Part shown: positions 33,484-39,779 of the stretch, in pieces
Layout: each line of letters opens with the position of its first letter
Numbering within the stretch: the stretch's first letter is position 1
Source of the DNA: Kocuria subflava
GTDB taxonomy: Bacteria > Actinomycetota > Actinomycetes > Actinomycetales > Micrococcaceae
Assembly: GCF_012163155.1 (NCBI RefSeq)
Contig: NZ_JAAVUN010000011.1
Location: 1 to 64,000 of the forward strand
Reading direction: 5' to 3'
DNA: 64,000 nucleotides
Notes under the pieces: generated by a model
Database searches by the model: none
Told to the model about the DNA's origin: nothing
Seen by the model: only the letters and a program-made list of their open reading frames with translations
Program-made: the position numbers and the translations under genes

Positions 33484-33873
33484 GTGCGGATCGGTGAAGC
33501 GGCCGCAGCCGCCGGCATGACCACCAAAGCCCTACGGTTCTACGAACAGCACGGGCTGCTGCCCCCGGTGCACCGCGGCCCCAACGGGTACCGCGACTAC
33601 CCACCCGAGGCCCTCGCCCGCCTGCAGTTCATCCGCCGAAGCAAGGCCGCCGGACTCAGCCTGGCCGAGATCCGGAACATCCTGCAGATCCGCGACGCCG
33701 GGCAGGCCCCCTGCGCCCACGTAGCCGCACAGCTCGCCCAGCAACTCACCGACCTCGACCAGCACATCGCTGAGCTCACCGCCCTGCGGGCCTCCGCGGC
33801 CGAGCACTACCAGGCCGCCTCCCAAGGCGACCCCACCCAGTGCGATCCCGCCCAAATCTGCAGCTACCTCTGA
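33484..33873 (+). CDS. MerR-family heavy-metal-responsive regulator
   Basis: 129 residues. The N-terminal winged helix begins VRIGEAAAAAGMTTKALRFYE and is followed by the dimerisation helix. The likely metal site is formed by C77 (APCAHV), C120 and C126 (QCDPAQIC), the spacing seen in Zn/Pb/Cu/Hg-type MerR proteins. The short CX5C loop differs from the CX8C loop of classical MerR, so mercury specificity is inferred only from linkage to merA. GTG 33484 is supported by GAGGTG upstream; GTG 33475 is an alternative. Confidence 0.85.
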   Translation: MRIGEAAAAAGMTTKALRFYEQHGLLPPVHRGPNGYRDYPPEALARLQFIRRSKAAGLSLAEIRNILQIRDAGQAPCAHVAAQLAQQLTDLDQHIAELTALRASAAEHYQAASQGDPTQCDPAQICSYL

Positions 33874-33891
33874 GCCCACAGCCGCACCACG

Positions 33892-33941
33892 GCCGCCAAA
33901 TACCTCTGTCAGAACACCGCCATTCACCGTCGACAGTCACA
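33892..33941 (-). repeat. terminal inverted repeat of element B, right end
   Basis: On the minus strand begins TGTGACTGTC. TGGCGG at positions 20-25 and again (TTTGGCGG) at 44-49. Matches the left end of B at 37 of 50 positions. Confidence 0.9.
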
Positions 33942-33950
33942 GTCGTTCCT
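33942..33950. repeat. 9-bp target-site duplication of element B, right
   Basis: GTCGTTCCT, identical to 27601-27609. Immediately followed by TCGATAAGTAGCGGTGG (from 33952), which resembles the inside of the left end of element B. Confidence 0.93.
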
Positions 33951-34054
33951 CTCGATAAGTAGCGGTGGTGTCCGGTGAGGGTTCCCCTTACGGGCATGCG
34001 ATCTGGGCTGACGCCTGTGACCGAGTGTTCAGTGCGCGCTGTATAGTTCAGTTC

Positions 34055-34414
34055 ATGCTGACTATTGCTTCGCGTCTCGACGTGATGAACCGCCTGGGTC
34101 GTGCACTGGCCGACCCCACTCGATCCCGGATCATCTTGACCCTGCTCGACCATCCCGCTTACCCGGCGGAACTGGCCCGAGATCTGGACCTGACACGCCC
34201 GAACGTGTCCAACCACCTGGCATGCCTGCGCGATTGCGGGATCGTCGTCTCCGAGCCCGAGGGTCGTCGGACACGATATGAGATCGCCGATTCGCACCTG
34301 GCGCAGGCGCTGACGGCACTGGTCGATGCCACCCTGGCAGTGGACGAAGACGCCCCGTGCATCGATCCCGCCTGCTCGCTTCCCGGATGCGACGCAGCTG
34401 GGGAGGGCGCATGA
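34055..34414 (+). CDS. cmtR: cadmium/lead-sensing ArsR-family repressor
   Basis: 119 residues. Sequence pattern GRALADPTR, LTRPNVSNHL, CLRDCG closely follows Mycobacterium tuberculosis CmtR, and the three Cd(II)/Pb(II) ligand cysteines are at the same numbers, C57, C61 and C102; an extra C107 follows. A TATAGT -10 element (34042-34047) lies 7 bases before ATG 34055, suggesting a leaderless transcript and an operator overlapping the start. Stop overlaps the transporter start (ATGA). Confidence 0.92.
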   Translation: MLTIASRLDVMNRLGRALADPTRSRIILTLLDHPAYPAELARDLDLTRPNVSNHLACLRDCGIVVSEPEGRRTRYEIADSHLAQALTALVDATLAVDEDAPCIDPACSLPGCDAAGEGA

Positions 34415-35004
34415 TCCTCACCTCGGTCTTGCAGGCGATGGGCCTGTTCGCAGCGACCAACATCGACGACATCATCGTGCTCTCCCTCTTCTTCGCGCGA
34501 GGGGCAGGCCAGCGCGGCACTACCGCCCGCATTCTGGCCGGCCAGTACCTCGGATTCGCCGGCATCCTCGGTGCCGCGGTCCTGGTGACCATCGGTGCCG
34601 GAACATTCCTGCCCTCGGCAGCCATCCCGTACTTCGGTCTCATCCCTCTGGGCCTCGGCCTCTGGGCCGCATGGCAGGCCTGGCGCGGAGACGATGACGA
34701 CGAGGCCAAGGTTGCCGACAAGAAGGTCGGCGTGTGGACAGTCGCAGGCGTCACCCTTGCCAACGGCGGCGACAACATCGGCGTCTACACCCCTGTCTTC
34801 CTCAGCGTGGAACCTCTCGCAGTAGTCGCCTACTGCATCGTCTTCCTCGCGCTCGTCGCGGTCCTGGTGGCCCTGGCAAAGTTCGTCGCCACCCGCCCCC
34901 CGATCGCCGAAGTGCTCGAACGCTGGGAGCACATCCTCTTCCCCATCGTTCTCATCGGCCTCGGCATCGCGATCCTCGTCAGCGGCGGAGCCTTCGGACT
35001 CTGA
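34411..35004 (+). CDS. CadD-family cadmium resistance transporter
   Basis: 197-residue inner-membrane protein with about six hydrophobic segments. The first contains LFAATNIDDIIVLSLFFARG, matching the N-terminal Asn-Ile-Asp-Asp motif of CadD; a later TLANGGDNIGVYTPVF segment is its internal counterpart, and a short acidic cytoplasmic loop (DDDDEAK) lies between the halves. CadD proteins confer Cd(II) resistance. ATG 34411 overlaps the cmtR stop, so regulator and transporter are coupled. Cargo of element A. Confidence 0.92.
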   Translation: MILTSVLQAMGLFAATNIDDIIVLSLFFARGAGQRGTTARILAGQYLGFAGILGAAVLVTIGAGTFLPSAAIPYFGLIPLGLGLWAAWQAWRGDDDDEAKVADKKVGVWTVAGVTLANGGDNIGVYTPVFLSVEPLAVVAYCIVFLALVAVLVALAKFVATRPPIAEVLERWEHILFPIVLIGLGIAILVSGGAFGL

Positions 35005-35102
35005 CGTAGCGGCAGCGATCCAAACGGCCCCGACCGGGCGCACCCATCTCGGTTCAGACCGCGACACCTACCTGCAGCCAGTCCTGCGTGATCGCGGCAA
35101 CA

Positions 35103-35154
35103 AGACCGCCACGGAGCGCTGCAAAAACCCCGCCACCAAGCGAACGAAGCCACA
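35103..35154 (-). repeat. terminal inverted repeat of element A, right end
   Basis: On the minus strand begins TGTGGCTTCG. TGGCGG at positions 20-25 and 44-49; 38 of 52 positions match the left end. The 98 bp between the cadD stop and this end hold no gene. Confidence 0.9.
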
Positions 35155-35163
35155 GCCACACCT
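35155..35163. repeat. 9-bp target-site duplication of element A, right
   Basis: GCCACACCT, identical to 24874-24882 and part of the interrupted DUF559 gene. Confidence 0.93.
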
Positions 35164-35560
35164 TGCCAACCACGGGCCGCGCGGTTCGCCTTCTTCCTCC
35201 CCCGTTACCGGAGGTCACTTGCGGCTTGGGCGGAACCTTCAGGACGGGAAGTCGCCACAGCAACGCCGCGGAGGCCAGGCAGAAGACGGGAGGTTGGGGC
35301 GAGGTCTTGTCCACTGCATAGTGCCTGGCCAAGGACCTTGCCCACGGTGGCAACGATTCCCACAGTGCAACGCTCACCCAGGCGCCACGTGAGACCCGTA
35401 GCAGGCCCGTGGCTTCATCCACACCGTCAGCATTGGCACGCGGTGCTCGGCCCCATCGGCTGCGCACTTGAGCAGTGGTCAAAATGGAGTCCGGGGTCAG
35501 GTGGCGTGTACCGGTTGAACTTACGGTGGGTGCCTGCGGGACGGGATACGTAGTGGCCAT
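35155..35560 (-). pseudogene. DUF559 protein, N-terminal part (gene split by element A)
   Basis: From ATG 35560 this frame encodes about 135 residues: a Thr/Pro-rich start, an AbiEi-like N-terminal DNA-binding-type segment (TTAQVRSRWGR, LLRVSRGAWVSVALWE) and VFCLASAALLWRLPVLKVP. It is then cut at ...VVGKVW by element A. The continuation is at 24882 and downward on the same strand, in the same frame. Upstream lies the right copy of the 69-bp repeat. Confidence 0.88.
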
Positions 35561-35712
35561 ATGGAGAGCGTCCCCACTCTTGAACGCCAGCCGTCAGCTG
35601 AATTCTCCGAATGTGGACAACCCCCAGGGCCTCACGGTGTCCACAGTGCAACGGTGCCTGCCTTAGCCAGGGTGCGCCGGCGTCGTCGTTACACCCCGCC
35701 CCACCCCGCCCC

Positions 35713-35781
35713 GGGAGATCACCACCAAGTGATGAGATGACACCCCGTTGCCGGTGATCTCAGCAATTAGCGGTGATGTCA
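35713..35781. repeat. 69-bp structured repeat, right copy (flanks DUF559 gene)
   Basis: Gap-free match to 24236-24304, 57 of 69 positions. The half-sites GAGATCACC, GAGATGACA, GGTGATCTC and GGTGATGTC again start every 19 bp. It lies 153 bp upstream of the DUF559 start. The remaining bases of the 35561-35806 gap contain no gene and include one CGTCGTCGT motif. Confidence 0.85.
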
Positions 35782-35806
35782 CGGCCGGTAGTGCGGAGGA
35801 CGCGCC

Positions 35807-36295
35807 TCAGCGGTACAGCGCCAACAGCGCTTCCACGATCGGGCGGTCCGCCGGGATCCATTCGAGGTCCCGGGCGGCCTGTCCGGCGTCTTCCATGGGG
35901 ATCCAGCGCAACTCAAGGTGGTCGGCGCCGTCGTACTGGTGGCCAAGCATCAGCTCACCGTCCACCACGGTGGCGGTCCAAACCCGCATGGCTGCGGAAT
36001 CCTTCAACGGCCAGCCTTGCGGGTGTGGCCCCGGGATCTCCTGGTGAAGTCGAAGGTCAACGTCGAGTTCCTCGGCGCACTCGCGGATCAGGGCGTCCTG
36101 GCAGGTGGCGTCTTCCGGGTCGGCCTTCCCGCCCGGGAACTCCCACATGCCGCGCAGGGTCTCCGGGTAGGCGCGCTGAGCGGCCAGGAAACGGGCGGGG
36201 TTCTCAGGGTCGTCCAGGACGGCGGCCCCCACAACTTGGGTACGGAACACGTGGTCCTGCGGATAAGACTCGGGACTGTCACTTTCGGCGGTCAC
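35807..36295 (-). CDS. NUDIX hydrolase (MutT-like)
   Basis: 162 residues. NUDIX region around WEFPGGKADPEDATC followed by IRECAEELDV. Compared with the usual GX5EX7REUXEEXGU pattern it appears one residue longer between the glycine and the REXXEE part and ends in D rather than G, so catalysis should be confirmed. The closest functional class is (d)NTP pyrophosphohydrolase, including 8-oxo-dGTPases. GTG 36295 chosen on conservation; there is no good Shine-Dalgarno, and a TACGCT -10-like sequence sits just upstream, so it may be leaderless. Confidence 0.85.
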   Translation of the reverse strand: MTAESDSPESYPQDHVFRTQVVGAAVLDDPENPARFLAAQRAYPETLRGMWEFPGGKADPEDATCQDALIRECAEELDVDLRLHQEIPGPHPQGWPLKDSAAMRVWTATVVDGELMLGHQYDGADHLELRWIPMEDAGQAARDLEWIPADRPIVEALLALYR

Positions 36296-36375
36296 CGGAT
36301 CAGCGTAACCCGCCTGTGAATCTGTTTCACATTGTGCAGCTTCACGCACCGAACGACGACGGCGCCCGCCCACCC

Positions 36376-37341
36376 TCAGCGCCGTTGCGCTCTGGCGGAG
36401 GCGTAGAGGCACAGGGTTGCAGCTGTGCCCACGTTGAGGGACTCGGCGCGACCGTACAACGGGACCGCCACGCGGTGCGCTGCTGCCTGCTTCTCCGTGT
36501 CTGAGAGGCCCTGTGCCTCATTTCCGAACAACCACACGGTGGGTGTTGCCAGGTCACAGGCAACCGATGCGCCGGTCAATGGGGCATCCTGGAGCTCATC
36601 CAGGTTCAGCGCGGCATATCCGTCGGCGGCCAACATTTGCGCTCCCACGGCTCCAGCCGCGCGCACCAGATCGGTGAACTCCACCTGGGTGAGGACCGGC
36701 AGGTGAAACAGGGAACCTGCAGTGGAGCGCACGGTCTTGGGGTTGTGCAGATCCACGGAGCCACTGGTCAGGATCACGGCATCGGCACCGGCGGCATCAG
36801 CGGCGCGGATGATGGTTCCGGCGTTGCCCGGGTCCTGAACGCGGCACAGGGCTGCAGTCAGTCGTGCCGGCCCCTGGGTGTTGGTCTCACCCGCAGGCCC
36901 CAGTACGTCGGCCACAGACACCGTGGGAATCCGACACACCGCCACGGCCCCCTGCGGGGTCTGGGCGTCGGAGATGACCTTCAGGACCTCGTCAGTCACC
37001 AGGCGGATGAACACTCTGTGCGGCCCCGCGCCGTCCGCCACGGCCTCAACCAACTGGGCGATGTCCGGGTGACGATCCAGGCAGGATTCCGTCACGTAGA
37101 GCGCATCCAGGACAGGCAACAGGGCTGAGGATGCCCCACGGGGCGTCGTCGTCGCGGGGACCTGGAAAGATCCCAAGGCAACTTGCGTGGACAAGGCCTC
37201 CCGCACGTTCTGCGGCCCCTCCGCCAGGAACAAACCCTGTTTGCAACGCGCAGAACGCCTCGCCAAACCCGCAACTGCCCTGACCCGATCGGCTCGGGGG
37301 TTGGACAGCAAGGATTCGGCGAGGCGTTCCGAAATGCTCAC
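36376..37341 (-). CDS. TrmH/SpoU-family RNA 2'-O-ribose methyltransferase
   Basis: 321 residues. N-terminal substrate-binding domain (FLAEGPQNVREAL), then the SPOUT knot with motif 1 DPGNAGTIIRAADAAG, motif 2 WLFGNEAQGLS and motif 3 VPLYGRAESLNVGTAA. Methylates 23S rRNA or tRNA; the exact base cannot be read from sequence. Lies 24 bp downstream of rplT in the same direction, the usual position of this gene in actinobacteria. Confidence 0.93.
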   Translation of the reverse strand: MSISERLAESLLSNPRADRVRAVAGLARRSARCKQGLFLAEGPQNVREALSTQVALGSFQVPATTTPRGASSALLPVLDALYVTESCLDRHPDIAQLVEAVADGAGPHRVFIRLVTDEVLKVISDAQTPQGAVAVCRIPTVSVADVLGPAGETNTQGPARLTAALCRVQDPGNAGTIIRAADAAGADAVILTSGSVDLHNPKTVRSTAGSLFHLPVLTQVEFTDLVRAAGAVGAQMLAADGYAALNLDELQDAPLTGASVACDLATPTVWLFGNEAQGLSDTEKQAAAHRVAVPLYGRAESLNVGTAATLCLYASARAQRR

Positions 37342-37364
37342 GTCAGTGCGCGTCTGAGGGTGAC

Positions 37365-37751
37365 TCAGGCGGCGTCGCGCGGAGCGGAGGTGTCAGCCGG
37401 CAGAGCGTTCTTGGCAACCTCAACCAGCGCCACAAAGGCAGCGTTGTCGTTGACGGCCAGCTCGGCCAGCATGCGACGGTCAACCTCAACCTCAGCCAGC
37501 TTCAGGCCCTGGATGAAACGGTTGTAGGTCAGGCCGTTGGCGCGAGCGGCAGCGTTGATGCGCTGGATCCACAGGCGACGGAAGTCACCCTTGCGGGCGC
37601 GGCGGTGATCGTAGTTGTAAACGTACGAGTGGATGACCTGTTCCTTGGCCTTGCGGTACAGGCGCGAGCGCTGTCCGCGGTAGCCGGAGGCGGCTTCCAG
37701 GGTGGTCCGACGCTTCTTGTGGGCGTTTACCGCCCGCTTCACACGTGCCAC
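37365..37751 (-). CDS. rplT: 50S ribosomal protein L20
   Basis: 128 residues, basic; begins [15 protein letters not shown] and contains [21 protein letters not shown] typical of L20. Early 50S assembly protein and, in other bacteria, autoregulator of the infC-rpmI-rplT operon. Here it is the last ribosomal gene of that operon. Confidence 0.98.
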   Translation of the reverse strand: MARVKRAVNAHKKRRTTLEAASGYRGQRSRLYRKAKEQVIHSYVYNYDHRRARKGDFRRLWIQRINAAARANGLTYNRFIQGLKLAEVEVDRRMLAELAVNDNAAFVALVEVAKNALPADTSAPRDAA

Positions 37752-37856
37752 GTGTGTACTCCTTACGGTCTTGCTCCCGGTTCAACGCGGGAACGGCTTA
37801 CAAGTTTTGGGGTGCGGAGCTGAACATCAGCCCGCCAAGTGCTCAATGAGCCAGGG

Positions 37857-38051
37857 TCACTTTCCCAGCATCTTCTTGACAACCTTGGCCTCACCGGGGG
37901 TGACGATCTTGTCACCGGCCAGGCGGCGGGTCAGTCGCGAGGACTTGTGCTCCAGGTAGTGGCGGCGGTTGGCCTGCTGACGCTTGACCTTGCCCGAACC
38001 CGTGATCTTGAAGCGCTTCTTGGCACCCGAGTGGGTCTTCATCTTCGGCAT
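37857..38051 (-). CDS. rpmI: 50S ribosomal protein L35
   Basis: 64 residues beginning [15 protein letters not shown], the standard L35 N terminus. ATG 38051 chosen because AGGAGA is 9 bases upstream; the frame to 38096 adds non-conserved residues. A strong hairpin lies between infC and this gene. Confidence 0.98.
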   Translation of the reverse strand: MPKMKTHSGAKKRFKITGSGKVKRQQANRRHYLEHKSSRLTRRLAGDKIVTPGEAKVVKKMLGK

Positions 38052-38117
38052 GTCGGCCGTCTCCTTGTTTCTCTCACCGCGGTCGCGGTGCGTCACCGTC
38101 CTGGTGACCTGGTCTGC

Positions 38118-38148
38118 GCTGTGCCGCGCTGGGGTTGCGCGGCACAGC
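38118..38148 (-). promoter_or_regulatory. 12-bp hairpin between infC and rpmI
   Basis: Perfect arms at 38118-38129 and 38137-38148 (GCTGTGCCGCGC on the plus strand) with a 7-nt loop and no U tract. A smaller stem GTCACC/GGTGAC is at 38092-38108. Could be a processing or L20-binding structure that sets the ratio of infC to rpmI/rplT. Confidence 0.55.
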
Positions 38149-38200
38149 CCTTAGGTGCTCGTTCTGCTCGATCCCTGGCGGGTTCAGCAGGTGAGTCGGG

Positions 38201-39430
38201 TCAGCCCTTGCTCGGACCCGGCTTGGGGCCGGGCTTGGGAGTTGCGCCGGGCTTCGGCGCGGGGCTTGCGGAACCGCCCGGTTTGGGGGCTGCTCCTGGC
38301 TTGGGTGCCGCACCGGTTGCGGCGGGGCGGGCGGCTGCCGGTCGCGGTGCTGCTGCACCCGGGGCACCCGCCGGACGCGGGGAACCGGTGCGGGGACCGG
38401 ACGACGACGCCGGACGCGGCGCACCTGAGCGGGCCGGTGCACCGGTACGCGGACCGGATGATGCCGGACGGCCACCCTCCGGTCGGCCGCCACCAGCAGG
38501 CCGACCTGCCGGACGTCCACCACGATCGGAACCACGCTCCGGGCGCTCCGTGCGATCCGGCCGTTCGCCACGATCGGCGCCACGGGAACCACCACGCTCG
38601 GTGGGACGTCCACGGCCACCGGCGGGGCGTTCACGGCGCTCCTCCTTGGGTGCCATGACCGGCGGCTGGTCTTCGGAGACCTTCAGAGGCGGTGCCCCTT
38701 CCGGAACCTCGAACTTCTGCTCAGCCATCTTGCGCAGTTCCTCGGGGATGGCCTCACCAATGCTGTTGCCACCCACGGGCAGAGCCGAATCGGTGTCGAT
38801 CATCCCGGCGGCGCGGGCTTCACGCTCGCGGTCACGACGGGAGGACTTGGTCTTCTGCGGCAGGCGCTCTTCAGCGCCGTCCGACACCTTGGCGCGACGC
38901 GCAGCTGCACGGGCCTCGGACTTGTTCTTGAGCGGGCCCAGGACCATGACCATGTTACGTCCGTCCTGACGCGGGCTGGACTCGACCTGACCGAACTCGC
39001 CCAAGTCTTCTGCCAGCTTCTGGAGCAGACGCACACCCATCTCCGGGCGTGACTGCTCACGGCCGCGGAACTGGATCATGGCCTTGACCTTGTCACCCTC
39101 GCCCAGGAAGCGGCGGGCGTGGCCAACCTTGGTCTCGTAATCGTGGTCATCGATCTTCAGACGGAAACGGACCTCTTTGAGGTTGGTGTTCGTCTGGTTC
39201 TTGCGGGACTCACGGGCCTTGACGGCAGCCTCGTACTTGTACTTGCCGAAGTCCATGAGCTTGGCCACAGGCGGCTTTGCGTTGGGAGCCACCTCGACCA
39301 GATCCAGGTCCGATTCGCGGGCAAGTCGCATGGCATCCTCAACTCGGACTATGCCAACCTGCTCGCCACCGGGGCCCACAAGACGGACCTCGGGGACTCG
39401 GATTCTGTCGTTGATGCGTGGATCGCTGAT
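38201..39430 (-). CDS. infC: translation initiation factor IF-3 with long C-terminal tail, AUC start
   Basis: 409 residues if translation starts at ATC 39430. From there the frame reads [19 protein letters not shown], the conserved IF3 N terminus, and AGGAG lies 6 bases upstream; no ATG, GTG or TTG fits this end. Rare start codons in infC are the basis of IF3 autoregulation in other bacteria. Residues ~1-90 are IF3-N, ~95-180 IF3-C. The last ~190 residues are a Pro/Gly/Arg/Ala-rich tail with repeats (APKPG, GPRTG), predicted disordered, much longer than in E. coli (180 residues in total). Confidence 0.93.
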   Translation of the reverse strand: MSDPRINDRIRVPEVRLVGPGGEQVGIVRVEDAMRLARESDLDLVEVAPNAKPPVAKLMDFGKYKYEAAVKARESRKNQTNTNLKEVRFRLKIDDHDYETKVGHARRFLGEGDKVKAMIQFRGREQSRPEMGVRLLQKLAEDLGEFGQVESSPRQDGRNMVMVLGPLKNKSEARAAARRAKVSDGAEERLPQKTKSSRRDREREARAAGMIDTDSALPVGGNSIGEAIPEELRKMAEQKFEVPEGAPPLKVSEDQPPVMAPKEERRERPAGGRGRPTERGGSRGADRGERPDRTERPERGSDRGGRPAGRPAGGGRPEGGRPASSGPRTGAPARSGAPRPASSSGPRTGSPRPAGAPGAAAPRPAAARPAATGAAPKPGAAPKPGGSASPAPKPGATPKPGPKPGPSKG

Positions 39431-39779
39431 GCTTGACTCCTGATCTAGTGCCAGGTTCCACCCCGGCTACATGGTGCTCTTCGAGTGCTGGTGGCAACAA
39501 AAAACCTCCGCTGCCACGTGGGGCAAGCGGAGGTCACCTGACTAATCACACCGGAACTTCACGTTCCACACGTCATCCTGAAGATGCTGTGACGGTTCAC
39601 ATTTGAACCGTGGCGGACGGTCATCGTCTCTGACCCGGGGGCTGTTCCAGCTGATGACTTCAGATGGCGGCCCGCGCGGGTGGGAGTCACCTCCACTTGC
39701 GCACTGCCGACCATCATACACACTGAGGCGCCGGACCAGCAGGGGGCGGAACGTGATCCCGCTTTCGTCACCCCCAGGA
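39431..39779 (-). promoter_or_regulatory. infC leader with attenuator
   Basis: No gene in these 349 bp. A TATGAT -10 box is at 39718-39713 (minus strand), so the leader would be about 275 nt. It holds stems ACGGTTC/GAACCGT (39592-39611) and GGAAC/GTTCC (39553-39567). It ends in an intrinsic terminator: ACCTCCGCT / AGCGGAGGT (39504-39534) followed by a U6 run on the minus strand, about 70 bases before infC. This layout indicates transcription attenuation of the infC-rpmI-rplT operon. Confidence 0.8.
39504..39534 (-). terminator. intrinsic terminator inside infC leader
   Basis: 9-bp stem (39504-39512 with 39526-39534), 13-nt loop, then TTTTTT on the minus strand. The only classical stem-plus-U-run terminator that I noted in the window; it lies upstream rather than downstream of its gene, as an attenuator. 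Confidence 0.85.

Larger units (their letters stand above)
27610..33941. mobile_element. element B: Tn552/Tn402-like transposon with mercury-resistance genes, nested in element A
   Basis: 6,332 bp with 50-bp terminal inverted repeats (37 of 50 positions match; positions 20-34 identical) and the 9-bp duplication GTCGTTCCT. Gene order: resolvase, transposase, ATPase, merA, broken flavoprotein gene, MerR-type regulator, all on the plus strand. It belongs to the same family as element A, judged by the end structure and the homologous resolvase/transposase/ATPase set, but the two are well diverged in protein sequence. It inserted 90 bp upstream of the element A resolvase start. Confidence 0.93.
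24883..35154. mobile_element. element A: Tn552/Tn402-like composite transposon with cmtR-cadD, interrupted by element B
   Basis: 10,272 bp bounded by 52-bp terminal inverted repeats (38 of 52 positions match) and the 9-bp duplication GCCACACCT. Own genes: serine resolvase and fused transposase-ATPase on the minus strand at the left, cmtR and cadD on the plus strand at the right. Element B with its 9-bp duplication sits between them; without it, A is about 3.9 kb. The family assignment rests on a DD35E transposase with a TniB/TnsC-like ATPase and resolvase; there is no TniQ. GC is visibly higher inside than in the flanks. Confidence 0.92.

Noticed and set aside
33951-33985. Third complete transposon end
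   Set aside because: Similar to the inside of element B's end, but has no TGTG terminus, no second TGGCGG at the right spacing and no target duplication; kept only as a relic in the findings.
24883-35154. CRISPR-associated (Tn7-like) transposon
   Set aside because: Transposase and TnsC-like ATPase are present, but no cas gene, no array and no TniQ was found; cargo is metal resistance.
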